Below, piece after piece: positions 17,095-26,040 of a DNA stretch of 64,000 bases (position 1 is the stretch's first letter; the number at the start of each line of letters is the position of its first letter). Under the pieces are notes generated by a model. It was not told where the DNA came from. It searched no databases and worked only from the letters and a program-made list of their open reading frames with translations. Source of the stretch: Pseudomonadota bacterium (GTDB lineage: Bacteria; Pseudomonadota; Gammaproteobacteria; Burkholderiales; Chitinibacteraceae); NCBI GenBank assembly GCA_018261735.1, contig JAGTRM010000021.1:1-64000 (forward strand). The letters are read 5' to 3'. The translations under genes and the position numbers were made by a program.

Positions 17095-18819
17095 TCAATT
17101 CTTCTTGTTGGAGTCGGAGGTATCTTCCTCGCCGCTCATCCACTCGCGTAAGATGGTCGCCACCATGCGCGGATCATTCTTGGCCAACTCCTTGGCTCGC
17201 TGCAACAAATCAGCAAAAGCCGACATTCGCTCCTGACCTTCTTCACTCGCGGCCGCACGGGCTGCTTCGAATGGATTGATCGTCTCACCTTCGCCCACGC
17301 CTTCTTCCAGAGCCAACGTGCCCGCCTCGGTGCGCGAGCGGCTCATATCCTTCATGAGCGGGCGAACAACAAAGAACAAAAGGTAGAGTACCACGATGGC
17401 AATAAGCGCCATCTTCATGACATCCGTGAAATTAGCCTTCAGGTAGTCCGCAGCACGATCCGGCAACGCACGCTCTTCTTGCGGTGACGATTGCGCAAAC
17501 GCGGCATTAACCACGTTAACAGAATCTCCCCGCGGCTGATTAAAGCCCACCGCTTCGCGCACCAGATCAGAGATTTGGCCAAGTTCCTGCGGGGTAAGCG
17601 GAGCAAAAACTTGCTCACCATCAGCATTTTTACTCGTCTTGTAGTTAACCACCACCGCCACCGAGAGGCGTTTTACCCCCCCCACAGGCTGCTTCACATG
17701 CTGAACAGTTTTGTCAATCTCATAATTGGTCGTAGCTTCGCGACGGGAATTGGAGCTACTTGCCCCTTCAGCAGCTATCGCAGAAGCAACTGATGCCACG
17801 GCTGCCGTGATCGGTGCAGCAGCAGCCCCCGGGGGCTGATTTGACAATGCGCCCGGAACGCCTGCAGCCGCCTCGTTGCCAGTACGCCCTGACTGTTCAG
17901 AAGTCTGCTGGCTGCGTATCGACGCCGCATTCGGTGGACTATTGGGGCGGAACTTTTCCGAAGTTTCTTCCACCTCGGCAAAATCAACTTGCGCAGTCAC
18001 TTCGGCACGCACATTGCTGCGCCCAACGATCGGAGCCAAAATGGCCTCGATGCGATCAACAAAACCTCGCTCAATCTGTTGCACATACTGCAACTGACTG
18101 GGATCGAGGTTGGTCCGCTGATTATCGCGTCCGCGAGACAACAATGCGCCATCCTGATCGACCAGCGTCACATTGTTCACCGGCAGATCCGGCACGCTGG
18201 ACGAAACCAGATGCACGATACCAGCCACCTGGCCATTATCGAGCTGACGCCCTCGCTGCAGGGTCAGCACAATTGACGCAGTCGGCTTTTGCTGATCGCG
18301 CAGAAAAACGGTCTGCTTGGGAATAGCCAGATGCACGCGGGCCCGCTCAACTACCGAAATAGTTTCGATGGATCGAGCCAGCTCCCCCTCAATGGCGCGC
18401 TGATAATTAACCTGCTCGGCAAACTGGGAAATGCCGAACTTCTGGTTATCCATCAGCTCGAATCCGACGTTCCCGGCCTTGGGCAACCCCTGCCCCGCCA
18501 GCTTGAGACGTGCGTCATAAACCTTGTCGGCAGGAACCTGGATAGTGCCGCCGGCATCAAGCTTGTATGGCACATTCATTTGCTGAAGGGATTGAATGAT
18601 GGCACCACCGTCCTTATCCGGAACGTTGGTGAAAAGAATGCGCCAAGAGGGTTCTCTCGACCAAAGCAAAGCGCCAACCAACAAAGCAATAGCTACCGCA
18701 GCTACTACCATTAGGCCAAGCTTGCCCGGACCGGACAACCCATCAAACCGCTGGCGGATTCCGCCAAAATCTTTATCCGCAACCGGGTTGCGTTGAGCCG
18801 TTACGCCCGCCTCTGCCAT
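17095..18819 (-). CDS. fliF: Flagellar MS-ring protein FliF
   Basis: A 574-residue inner-membrane ring protein. The first membrane segment is near residues 33-52 (LGLMVVAAVAIALLVGALLW), then the periplasmic ring-building motifs LFTNVPDKDGGAIIQSLQQMNVPYKL and SLGISQFAEQVNYQRAIEGELARSIETI-type sequence. A low-complexity Ala/Ser/Pro region lies near 310-350, and the second membrane segment near 465-485 (VMKMALIAIVVLYLLFFVV). A cytoplasmic tail ends in LLQRAKELAKNDPRMVATILREWMS, the FliG-binding part. Length and topology are normal. Confidence 0.96.
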   Translation of the reverse strand: MAEAGVTAQRNPVADKDFGGIRQRFDGLSGPGKLGLMVVAAVAIALLVGALLWSREPSWRILFTNVPDKDGGAIIQSLQQMNVPYKLDAGGTIQVPADKVYDARLKLAGQGLPKAGNVGFELMDNQKFGISQFAEQVNYQRAIEGELARSIETISVVERARVHLAIPKQTVFLRDQQKPTASIVLTLQRGRQLDNGQVAGIVHLVSSSVPDLPVNNVTLVDQDGALLSRGRDNQRTNLDPSQLQYVQQIERGFVDRIEAILAPIVGRSNVRAEVTAQVDFAEVEETSEKFRPNSPPNAASIRSQQTSEQSGRTGNEAAAGVPGALSNQPPGAAAAPITAAVASVASAIAAEGASSSNSRREATTNYEIDKTVQHVKQPVGGVKRLSVAVVVNYKTSKNADGEQVFAPLTPQELGQISDLVREAVGFNQPRGDSVNVVNAAFAQSSPQEERALPDRAADYLKANFTDVMKMALIAIVVLYLLFFVVRPLMKDMSRSRTEAGTLALEEGVGEGETINPFEAARAAASEEGQERMSAFADLLQRAKELAKNDPRMVATILREWMSGEEDTSDSNKKN

Positions 18820-18832
18820 AGCTTAGCCAATA

Positions 18833-19159
18833 TCAGACCTGCATGTTCATGATCTCTTGGTAAGCACCTACGAGTTTGTTGCGAACCTGCACCATGGTCT
18901 GGAAACTCAGGCTGGCCTTTTGCAAGGAGACCATCACATCCTGCAAATCTGCACCAGGCTCTCCGGCTTGAAAAGCCAGTTGCTTATCCTGAGATTCCAT
19001 TTGCAGCCGGTTAACCTGGTCCATCGATTGCTTGAGAACCTGTGCAAACTCAGGCACATCCGTGCCATCCTGCCCGACGGACACAGGCTGCCCCGCCGCC
19101 AGTGCAGCAGCAGAGCGAAGCTCTCCGAGCAATTGGTCGATACCTTGCACGCTACTCAT
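18833..19159 (-). CDS. fliE: Flagellar hook-basal body protein FliE
   Basis: A 108-residue export substrate joining the MS ring to the proximal rod. The C-terminal half has the diagnostic DLQDVMVSLQKASLSFQTMVQVRNKLVGAYQEIMNMQV. It is the first structural gene of the fliEFGHIJ run; a well-matched sigma-54 promoter lies about 55 bases upstream, and the gene for a sigma-54 activator (fleR) directly precedes it. Confidence 0.95.
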   Translation of the reverse strand: MSSVQGIDQLLGELRSAAALAAGQPVSVGQDGTDVPEFAQVLKQSMDQVNRLQMESQDKQLAFQAGEPGADLQDVMVSLQKASLSFQTMVQVRNKLVGAYQEIMNMQV

Positions 19160-19210
19160 AAATACTTATCCTTCCAAGCCTGATTCTAGGGGGCGGAACA
19201 CATCTCCCGC

Positions 19211-19228
19211 AAGCAATTCCTGCGCCAG
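19211..19228 (-). promoter_or_regulatory. Sigma-54 promoter for fliEFGHIJ
   Basis: On the minus strand the sequence is CTGGCGCAGGAATTGCTT. TGGC and TTGC have the exact GG-N10-GC spacing of a -24/-12 promoter (consensus TGGCAC-N5-TTGCW; one mismatch, G for A, in the first block). It sits in the fleR-fliE gap, about 55 bases before the fliE ATG, and FleR is the expected activator. Confidence 0.75.
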
Positions 19229-19235
19229 GATCTAC

Positions 19236-20573
19236 TTAAATGTGCAAATCTCCATCCAACTCGCGATACTGCTGCAATTTGTGCCGCAGCGTGCGCTCGC
19301 TCATATTGAGTCTTTCCGCGGCCAGCTTCCTCACTCCCCCCGCAGCACGCAGGGTATCGAGAATATGCTGCTTTTCCACTTCCTTGATATCCATGACAAC
19401 ATCAGGATCCCGAACAACCTCCGCAGAGAAACCACTTGCGGCAATTTTTGCCGCAGTAGCCGGCAAATGCAGATGTTCCGGACCGACTGTATCGCCAGGC
19501 GCCAAGATCAGGGCTCGCTGCACAACATTGTCAAGCTCACGGATATTGCCATCCCAAGCATGCGCCAGCAAACACGTCTCGGCCGACGCCAACAAGACCG
19601 GGACACGGCGCTTCTGTTGCGCTGCATGGCGTGCCAGCATCGTCCGCGCCAGCAGCAAGATATCGTCAGGCCGTTCGCGCAAGGCAGGCAAATGCAAAGG
19701 GAATACGTTCAACCGGTAGTAAAGATCTTCGCGAAAACGCCCCTCGGCAACCTCCTCCCCCACATCGCGATTGGAAGTTGCCAACACACGGATATCAATC
19801 GGGATAGTTTTGACACTGCCAACGCGCTCAACTTCACGCTCCTGCAGCACACGCAACAATTTGGCCTGCAGCGCCAGCGGCATTTCAGTAATTTCATCAA
19901 GCAGCAATACGCCGCCCTGTGCCTGCTCAAACTTGCCGATATGCTGGGAGCCCGCGCCGGTAAACGCACCTTTCTCATGCCCGAACAAGGTAGACTCCAG
20001 CAATTGCTCCGGAATCGCCGCACAGTTGATCGCCACGAAAGGCTTGTCTGCCCGCACGCTATTACGGTGAATAAAGCGCGCCAAGACCTCCTTGCCCACC
20101 CCCGACTCGCCCGTGATCATGACCGAAACATCGGAAGCCGCCACCCGCCGCGCCACATCCAGCAACTGACGCATGGCGGGGTCTTCTGCAATCACATGCT
20201 CATCATCACAATCCGGCAGCAGATATTTGGCCACCTCCTGCAATAGGCGTTCTGGCTCGAAAGGCTTCGGCAAATAATGGCACGCCCCGGCATGCAGCGC
20301 CTCGACAGCTTTGTCGATCACGCCATAGGCGGTCATCAAAATCACCGGCAGCCAGGGATAACGGATCTTGATCTCGCGCAGCAGGGCTTCACCATCCATA
20401 GGCTGCATCTGAACATCAGACAACACCAATCCCACCCGCTGGCGTTCAAGCAGATCAAGCGCCGATGAGCCATCTTCAGCCGTAAACGTCTGATACCCCC
20501 CCATAGCAAGCGTATCAGTGAGCGCCTCGCGCAGCGCATCATCATCTTCAACAACAAGGATCGGCAAAATCAT
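19236..20573 (-). CDS. fleR: Sigma-54-dependent flagellar response regulator FleR/FlrC
   Basis: A 445-residue NtrC-type activator. Receiver domain residues 1-120 with phospho-acceptor Asp in [13 protein letters not shown] (about residue 53); AAA+ domain about 140-370 with Walker [13 protein letters not shown] and the sigma-54-contacting GAFTGA ([11 protein letters not shown]); C-terminal Fis-type helix-turn-helix ([23 protein letters not shown]). The receiver is complete, so phosphorylation by FleS is expected. Its start overlaps the cheB stop (ATGA). In Pseudomonas and Vibrio the homologue activates class III flagellar genes; here the fliE promoter is the obvious target. Confidence 0.93.
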   Translation of the reverse strand: MILPILVVEDDDALREALTDTLAMGGYQTFTAEDGSSALDLLERQRVGLVLSDVQMQPMDGEALLREIKIRYPWLPVILMTAYGVIDKAVEALHAGACHYLPKPFEPERLLQEVAKYLLPDCDDEHVIAEDPAMRQLLDVARRVAASDVSVMITGESGVGKEVLARFIHRNSVRADKPFVAINCAAIPEQLLESTLFGHEKGAFTGAGSQHIGKFEQAQGGVLLLDEITEMPLALQAKLLRVLQEREVERVGSVKTIPIDIRVLATSNRDVGEEVAEGRFREDLYYRLNVFPLHLPALRERPDDILLLARTMLARHAAQQKRRVPVLLASAETCLLAHAWDGNIRELDNVVQRALILAPGDTVGPEHLHLPATAAKIAASGFSAEVVRDPDVVMDIKEVEKQHILDTLRAAGGVRKLAAERLNMSERTLRHKLQQYRELDGDLHI

Positions 20574-21286
20574 GACGTCGTCCGGTGCTGACCCAGCCAG
20601 TGCAATATGCGCGGAGCAATCTCGCGCAGAGGCAATACCTCATCCACACCACCAAGGGCAATGGCCTCCTTGGGCATGCCGAACACGACGCAGGTCGACT
20701 CATTTTGAGCAAAATTAACCGCCCCTGCTTCTTTCATCTCCAGCATTCCGGCCGCACCATCCTTTCCCATTCCCGTCAAAATAACACCAAGCGCATAACG
20801 GCCCGCCACATTGGCCGCCGAGCGAAACAGCACATCAACCGAAGGACGGTGCCGATTTACAGCAGGCCCCTGGGAAAGATCACACGTGTAATTCCCTCCT
20901 GAATAGCCAAGCATAAGATGGGAATGCCCCGGCGCGATGTAAGCCCAGCCAGAGCGGACAACATCGCCCTGCCCGGCCTCTTTGACACGTATTCGACACA
21001 AGACATCAAGGCGGCTGGCGAATGAGCGGGTAAACATTTCCGGCATATGTTGCGTAATCAAAATAGGCGGCGAATCAGCCGGCATCATCATCAAGAATTC
21101 TTTAAGCGCCTCGGTACCACCCGTAGATGCACCAACAACAATCAACCATTCGCCTCGTGACGCATGACGCGGTTGCTTCTTTAAGATCACATCCGCTGTA
21201 TGGCAAGGATGTACCGATTGCGACAGGCCGTGCGAAGCCTCGTGTACGCGATCAGTCCGTACCCGGTCTGCATTCGGCAAACTCAA
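20570..21286 (-). CDS. cheB: Receiver-less CheB-type protein-glutamate methylesterase
   Basis: A 238-residue protein consisting of the CheB catalytic domain (about residues 45-235) behind a 45-residue unrelated N-terminus. Catalytic triad motifs are visible: [11 protein letters not shown] (Ser), [10 protein letters not shown] (His) and [15 protein letters not shown] (Asp). No REC domain is present, so it cannot be activated by CheA in the standard way. Translation starts at a TTG preceded by a strong GGAGGTGA. It overlaps fleR by four bases and follows hsbR after 115 bases. It may demethylate or deamidate receptors constitutively, or be controlled by a partner protein. Confidence 0.85.
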   Translation of the reverse strand: MSLPNADRVRTDRVHEASHGLSQSVHPCHTADVILKKQPRHASRGEWLIVVGASTGGTEALKEFLMMMPADSPPILITQHMPEMFTRSFASRLDVLCRIRVKEAGQGDVVRSGWAYIAPGHSHLMLGYSGGNYTCDLSQGPAVNRHRPSVDVLFRSAANVAGRYALGVILTGMGKDGAAGMLEMKEAGAVNFAQNESTCVVFGMPKEAIALGGVDEVLPLREIAPRILHWLGQHRTTS

Positions 21287-21401
21287 TTAATCACCTCCAA
21301 CCCATCCCACCGCAAACACACCCTTAAGCCAACACGGCTTTCAGTGAAAACATAAATGATTTTGACATTATTGGTGCGAAGCCACCAAACAAGCGAAAAA
21401 G

Positions 21402-23129
21402 TTATTCGTGATTCTTGCAGGCACTACCCGGCAGATAATAGGCTACGGCTTCATTGCCAGACCCCAGAAACTGCAGGCCAGCACAAAGCGACCGTACCAA
21501 CGCCAAACCCTGGCCGCCCGATGAAACTGAAGTCCCTTCTGCCCTATCCCATGCCTGCCAGTCAAAACCTTTTCCACTATCCTTGACGCGAATGCGTAAT
21601 ACCAACTGCCCAGCCAAAGACACCCCGGCCAAGTCCATCTCGATCCGTCCATCTTGCAAATTGTTCAGTCGCTTCATGCGCTCCAGCTGGCACTCAGCGC
21701 GCCCCTTTATGCTGCGAGCAGCTGGCAAGCCCGCTCCTAAAACGCCATGCTCCAGTGCATTATCAAAAAGTGCCCTCAAGATCAGAAAAACATCCGACTT
21801 GCATGGCAACAGTGGTCGAATATCGTTCACAAATGTCATTACAAATGGCACCGCATTAATGTACTTAAGCTCTTCAACCCCCAGAGTCAGGGCGTAGCGC
21901 CACAACACTTTATGGTCAGCAACCAATCGCTCCAACCGGATCAGATCAGGGCCGGCGCCGGACTGCCGGCACACCGGACGGCTCCATTCATTCACGCCAA
22001 AATCGGCCAGAACCAGCGAAACATCATCATGGTATTCTTTGCCGTCGAGAAACTGCAGGAGCAATGACTTTACCGCTTCGACACGTCTTCCTGCAGACGC
22101 GGTAGAAATTGCATCAAGAAGGCGAGGAAAGCCAAAAGCGCTTCCCGCGCGATTGCGCGCCTCAACTAAACCATCCGAATACGCCAGCACCGTGCCAGGC
22201 TGCGAAAAAAAGTAGCGCTTGGGCGAGAACTCCATGGCATGGCTCGGCACAACGCCGAGCGGCAAACTGAAAGACTTGAAAGTTTCAATCACGCGACATG
22301 CCTGATCGAGGATTTTCAACTCGGGCATGCCACCATTCCAGACCTCCACACAACCATCCGCTTCGTTGATCGAGCAAAGCGCCACTGCGACAAAGCGCCC
22401 AACAGGCAACACTTGTCGCACTTTATTGTTCATTTCGGCCAGAATTTCGGAAAGGGTAAATCCCTTTTCGGTCATGCTGTAGAACGGTTGAGTAAGAGGT
22501 AAAACATTCAATGCGGCCGTAATACCGTGACCAATCCCATCGGCCAGCATGAAGTGCAAAGCCTTACCAGGCGTACGAGCTGCCGCAATCAGGTCACCCG
22601 AAAGACTCTCCGCCGGCGTTAGCCAATACTCAAGCTGAGGATCTGCAAGCCTTTCGGAATTAACCATCTGCTCCATCAAATGGCGCACAACCCCTTTTTC
22701 TTCCTCGCTACGTTCATAGTACTCTGCAAGGATTGCTGACTGCTCGCGCACCTTGCGGTTAAGCTCCAGAATACGGCTGAACGCCTTGAGCTTGGCCTCC
22801 AGAACACGAAAATTGACGGGTTTGTTGAGGTAGTCATCACCGCAGCATTCGATTGCCTCTGCCAGCGTCGTATCTTCCCCCACTCCCGTCACAAAAACGA
22901 TGGGCACCCATGTTTCGCCAGATTCCTTCTTGATGACCGATGCCGCCTCAGGACCGGACATCACCGGCATCATCATATCCATCAGTACGAGATCAGGCCT
23001 CTCTCGCCGCCAACACGCCAACGCATCCAAACCGTTATGCGCCAGCACGGCATGATGACCCAACGCCTCGACGAAACGGCTCATCAACAGCAGGACAGAT
23101 TCGGTATCGTCAGCAACGAGGATCTTCAT
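21402..23129 (-). CDS. hsbR: Response regulator with PP2C phosphatase and anti-sigma kinase-like domains (HsbR-like)
   Basis: 575 residues in three domains. REC is about 1-120, with Asp in LVLMDMMMPVMSG. A SpoIIE/RsbU PP2C phosphatase is about 170-390, with metal motifs SGD, LADGIGHG, YSDGLVEARN and HDDVSLV. A C-terminal HATPase of RsbW/anti-sigma type is about 440-575, with LRALFDNALEHGV (N box) and GGQGLALVRSL (G box). This is the architecture of Pseudomonas HsbR, which phosphorylates or dephosphorylates the STAS antagonist HsbA. The gene for a STAS protein lies directly upstream, supporting a two-protein partner switch. It lies inside the fleS-fleR interval, which suggests an input to motility control. 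Confidence 0.85.
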   Translation of the reverse strand: MKILVADDTESVLLLMSRFVEALGHHAVLAHNGLDALACWRRERPDLVLMDMMMPVMSGPEAASVIKKESGETWVPIVFVTGVGEDTTLAEAIECCGDDYLNKPVNFRVLEAKLKAFSRILELNRKVREQSAILAEYYERSEEEKGVVRHLMEQMVNSERLADPQLEYWLTPAESLSGDLIAAARTPGKALHFMLADGIGHGITAALNVLPLTQPFYSMTEKGFTLSEILAEMNNKVRQVLPVGRFVAVALCSINEADGCVEVWNGGMPELKILDQACRVIETFKSFSLPLGVVPSHAMEFSPKRYFFSQPGTVLAYSDGLVEARNRAGSAFGFPRLLDAISTASAGRRVEAVKSLLLQFLDGKEYHDDVSLVLADFGVNEWSRPVCRQSGAGPDLIRLERLVADHKVLWRYALTLGVEELKYINAVPFVMTFVNDIRPLLPCKSDVFLILRALFDNALEHGVLGAGLPAARSIKGRAECQLERMKRLNNLQDGRIEMDLAGVSLAGQLVLRIRVKDSGKGFDWQAWDRAEGTSVSSGGQGLALVRSLCAGLQFLGSGNEAVAYYLPGSACKNHE

Positions 23130-23152
23130 GACAAGTCTTTACTTTGCGCACC

Positions 23153-23458
23153 TCAGCGTATGGTGAATATTTTCCCGAAACAGGCAATTTCCAGAACTTG
23201 ACGCACAGCATCACGACAATTCACCAGCGCCAGACTCTTATTGGCTGCATTAATTTTTTCCTTCAACAACAAGAGCATACCCAACGCCGAACTATCCAGA
23301 TAAACCACATTCTGAAAATCGATCAAGAGCTCTTTTACCTCAGGATTTGCAATCAATGTTTCACAAACCTGCCGAAACTCTCGATGCGAGCTGAAGTCAA
23401 ATTGCCCGGTCAATACTACCCGCCCGACTTCGCCATTTATATCAACTGTTGGCAACAT
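23153..23458 (-). CDS. hsbA: STAS-domain anti-sigma-factor antagonist (HsbA-like)
   Basis: A 101-residue single STAS domain. The phosphorylation-site motif YLDSSALGMLLLLKE (conserved Ser after Asp) is intact; FDFSSHREFRQVCETLI and LLIDFQNV are also typical. The ATG at 23458 was chosen; an upstream in-frame start at 23581 would add 41 hydrophobic, non-homologous residues. It lies 23 bases before hsbR, the probable kinase/phosphatase acting on it. In Pseudomonas the unphosphorylated or phosphorylated HsbA binds FlgM or a diguanylate cyclase; no flgM is in this window. Confidence 0.87.
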   Translation of the reverse strand: MLPTVDINGEVGRVVLTGQFDFSSHREFRQVCETLIANPEVKELLIDFQNVVYLDSSALGMLLLLKEKINAANKSLALVNCRDAVRQVLEIACFGKIFTIR

Positions 23459-23684
23459 GATCGATCCAACCTTCCACAAGTCATTAATTACAGGACGCAA
23501 CAATACCAATTGCTGTAAAAAAAAGCACAAAAACGTGGCAAAATAAGAGAACGCTAATGGTGTTTGAAATAGACCCACCATTCAATTTAGCGCCGGATTT
23601 ACCCATGACAGACGTTCATGCCACAATTAAAAGACTATTAATCAAATACTTTCGGCATCAAGGCAAGGCCTGCGACAAACCAAT

Positions 23685-24860
23685 TCAAACGGTAGACTGT
23701 GCCGCAACAAGAGGCAACCAGATTTGCAAACTGCTTCCCTCTCCAAGTATTGACTCGGCACGAACACCTCCCCCATACATGGTCACCAGATTACGCACGA
23801 TGGCCAACCCCAAGCCCGTACCTTCTTTGCGCGTCGTAAAGAAGGGATCGAAAAGGCGAGCCAACACCTCCTCCGACATTCCACATCCATGATCGCGCAC
23901 TTCAACCAAGGCTTGGTCCCTTGAACAGGAAAGTGTCATTTCAACCTGCATGCCCGCTGACGATGCATGACATGCATTATCCAGCATGTTCGACAGCGCG
24001 CCCACCATCTCTTTACGATTAACTCTCACCCGCGCCTCGGGGTCAGCACAACGCACCAGAAGATGTATATCTTTCTGTGCATACTGATGAGCCAACGCTT
24101 GTGCAGCTTCATCCAAGATTTCCCCCAGATGAACAATCTCCAACTCATGCGCTTGCCCGCGAACGAACTGCAACATATTACCAATCAATGTTTCAAGATA
24201 ACGCAACCGATCCAGGGCCTTCCCGGCAAATCGCTGACGCTCCGCATCGCCCAATTCGGGCCGAGTCAAGTGTCCCGTGTAGAGCAGCGCGGTCGCCAGT
24301 GGGGTGCGCAATTGATGCGCCAAGCCCGCCGCCATCTCACCCATAGCAGCCAAGCGCTGATGCCTTGCCAGCGCCTGTTGCAACTCCCAAGACTCCGTCA
24401 GATCGTGGATAAGCAACAGACTGATTTCCTCCTCCGGAATATTGCTTTCCACCACGGACAACCATCGCAGCCCTTGCTCGCTTTGATAACTCCAGAGATC
24501 CGATTCCGGTGTCGCAGCAAGACGGGACTGCTTCAACAGCTTCCACGATTGCCCGGTTACACCGTGACCAAGCAAACGCTCGGCCGCAGGATTCATCTGA
24601 ATTACCAGCCCGCAAGCATCGAGTTCGACCACCCCAGCCGGAAGGCGTTCCAGCAACAACCCCAGTCGCCGGGACAATGCCGCCTTTTCTTCCAGCTCCC
24701 GCCGCAGCGCGCCATTAGCAATCTCAAGCTGGGCGGTCAGCGAGGTAACCTGCCCCTGCAACTCTGCGTACGCAGCAGAAAGCTGACGGGAAGCCTCATT
24801 AAACAAGGAAAAAGCTTGTTCCAGCTCATGAGGATCAATAAATGAATTTCCTGTGTTCAT
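23685..24860 (-). CDS. fleS: Flagellar sensor histidine kinase FleS/FlrB
   Basis: A 391-residue cytoplasmic kinase without membrane segments. An N-terminal coiled coil (about 10-65) is followed by a PAS domain (about 70-170), HisKA with phospho-His in LAHQLRTPLATALLY (about residue 183), and HATPase_c with DNACHASSAG (N box), VRDHGCGMSEEVLARLFDPFFTTRKEGTGLGLAI. The start at 24860 is preferred because AGGA is correctly spaced; ATG 24866 lies too close. Its partner FleR is encoded 3.1 kb downstream, after hsbA, hsbR and cheB, an unusual split of the pair. Confidence 0.92.
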   Translation of the reverse strand: MNTGNSFIDPHELEQAFSLFNEASRQLSAAYAELQGQVTSLTAQLEIANGALRRELEEKAALSRRLGLLLERLPAGVVELDACGLVIQMNPAAERLLGHGVTGQSWKLLKQSRLAATPESDLWSYQSEQGLRWLSVVESNIPEEEISLLLIHDLTESWELQQALARHQRLAAMGEMAAGLAHQLRTPLATALLYTGHLTRPELGDAERQRFAGKALDRLRYLETLIGNMLQFVRGQAHELEIVHLGEILDEAAQALAHQYAQKDIHLLVRCADPEARVRVNRKEMVGALSNMLDNACHASSAGMQVEMTLSCSRDQALVEVRDHGCGMSEEVLARLFDPFFTTRKEGTGLGLAIVRNLVTMYGGGVRAESILGEGSSLQIWLPLVAAQSTV

Positions 24861-24874
24861 GTCCATCCTGAACC

Positions 24875-24903
24875 TTGTTGACTTGTATGTTTTGCATTAT
24901 AAA
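24875..24903 (+). promoter_or_regulatory. Divergent promoter region between fleS and cheV
   Basis: On the plus strand TTGTTG (24875-24880) and TATAAA (24898-24903) are 17 bases apart, about 150 bases before cheV. The same stretch holds a perfect TATAAT on the minus strand (complement of 24896-24901), which could serve fleS, so the two -10 boxes would overlap. A second TATAAT on the plus strand is at 24997-25002. None has a strong -35. Confidence 0.4.
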
Positions 24904-25053
24904 GGGCCCGTTGCAACCACCCAGGTTGATTTGATGCTTCTCAGCCATGCGGGAAAAAACCTGTGCATGAAACATTTTTATAGTCACCTAATTGGTTATA
25001 ATCGGCGCAGTGGCTCCCCCCTCAAATCTGGCGTGCATTAACGAGGAATAATT

Positions 25054-26004
25054 GTGTCGGACCTTTTAAAAAACATTGATGCCCGCACCAAGCTAGCAGG
25101 CACCAACAAGCTTGAGATACTACTATTCACCCTTGGGCTGGATCAGCGCACCAACCGGCGCGAGACTTTTGGCATCAATGTTTTCAAAGTGCGGGAAGTC
25201 ATGCGCACCCCGGAGATTACCCAGGCACCGGACATGCCTCCTTCGGTAGAAGGCATGGTCAGCCTGCGCGGACAACTGGTCCCTGTGATTGATTTGGCCA
25301 AATATGCCGGGATCATCACTGAAAACAGGCCTGAAATCATGATCGTTTCCGAATACAACGGTCACACCCAAGGCTTTTTGGTCGAAGCCGTAGACACCAT
25401 TCTGAGACTTGACTGGTCTTCCATGCAGGTACCGCCGGACATGTTGACCAACCAAATGGGCGGACTGGTCACTGCCGTCACGGAGCTGGACAGCGGCAAG
25501 CTTGTCATGATGATGGATGTTGAAAAGGTTTTGGCTGAAACCACCCGCACGGGGGACAACATTGATGACAGTCTGGTGATCAGGCACAACAAGCTCACCG
25601 ACAAGACCGTTTTCTTTACCGATGATTCCGCAGTAGCCAGAAGGCAGATCGAACTGACTTTTAGCGCCATGGGGCTCAAATACATTCAAACCATTAATGG
25701 TAAACGTGCATGGGAAGAGCTGCTGCGCATCGCCCAATCCGCAGACATTCAAGGCAAACCCGTCAAAAGCATGATTCAACTGATCCTCACCGACGTTGAA
25801 ATGCCGGAAATGGATGGCTACATGCTGACCAAAATGATCAAGAGTGACCCGCGTTTTTCCGGCATCCCGGTTATCATGCATTCCTCGCTCTCTGGCATGT
25901 CCAATCAGAAGCTCGGGCAGTCCGTAGGTGTTGACGGTTACGTCGCAAAGTTCGAACCTCACAAACTTTCGGAAATGGTCGCAGAATATTTGCTGCGTGA
26001 ATAA
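25054..26004 (+). CDS. cheV: Chemotaxis coupling protein CheV (first copy)
   Basis: A 316-residue CheW-REC fusion. The CheW-like domain (about 20-165) includes FGINVFKVREVMRTPEITQAPDMPPSVEGMVSLRGQLVPVIDL. The REC domain (about 185-310) has FFTDDSAVARRQIE and phospho-acceptor Asp in ILTDVEMPEMDGYMLT. CheV couples receptors to CheA and its phosphorylated receiver aids adaptation. The start is GTG at 25054 with GAGGAA upstream. A paralogue starts 36 bases downstream, and CheY, CheZ and CheA follow on the same strand. Confidence 0.94.
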   Translation: MSDLLKNIDARTKLAGTNKLEILLFTLGLDQRTNRRETFGINVFKVREVMRTPEITQAPDMPPSVEGMVSLRGQLVPVIDLAKYAGIITENRPEIMIVSEYNGHTQGFLVEAVDTILRLDWSSMQVPPDMLTNQMGGLVTAVTELDSGKLVMMMDVEKVLAETTRTGDNIDDSLVIRHNKLTDKTVFFTDDSAVARRQIELTFSAMGLKYIQTINGKRAWEELLRIAQSADIQGKPVKSMIQLILTDVEMPEMDGYMLTKMIKSDPRFSGIPVIMHSSLSGMSNQKLGQSVGVDGYVAKFEPHKLSEMVAEYLLRE

Positions 26005-26040
26005 CCCAGCATTTCAAGCCATTCAAGCGGAGATAACTAC

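Noticed and set aside
24997..25004. GCCGATTA on the minus strand, resembling a sigma-28 -10
   Set aside because: No TAAA -35 at the right spacing, and it would direct transcription toward fleS rather than chemotaxis genes.
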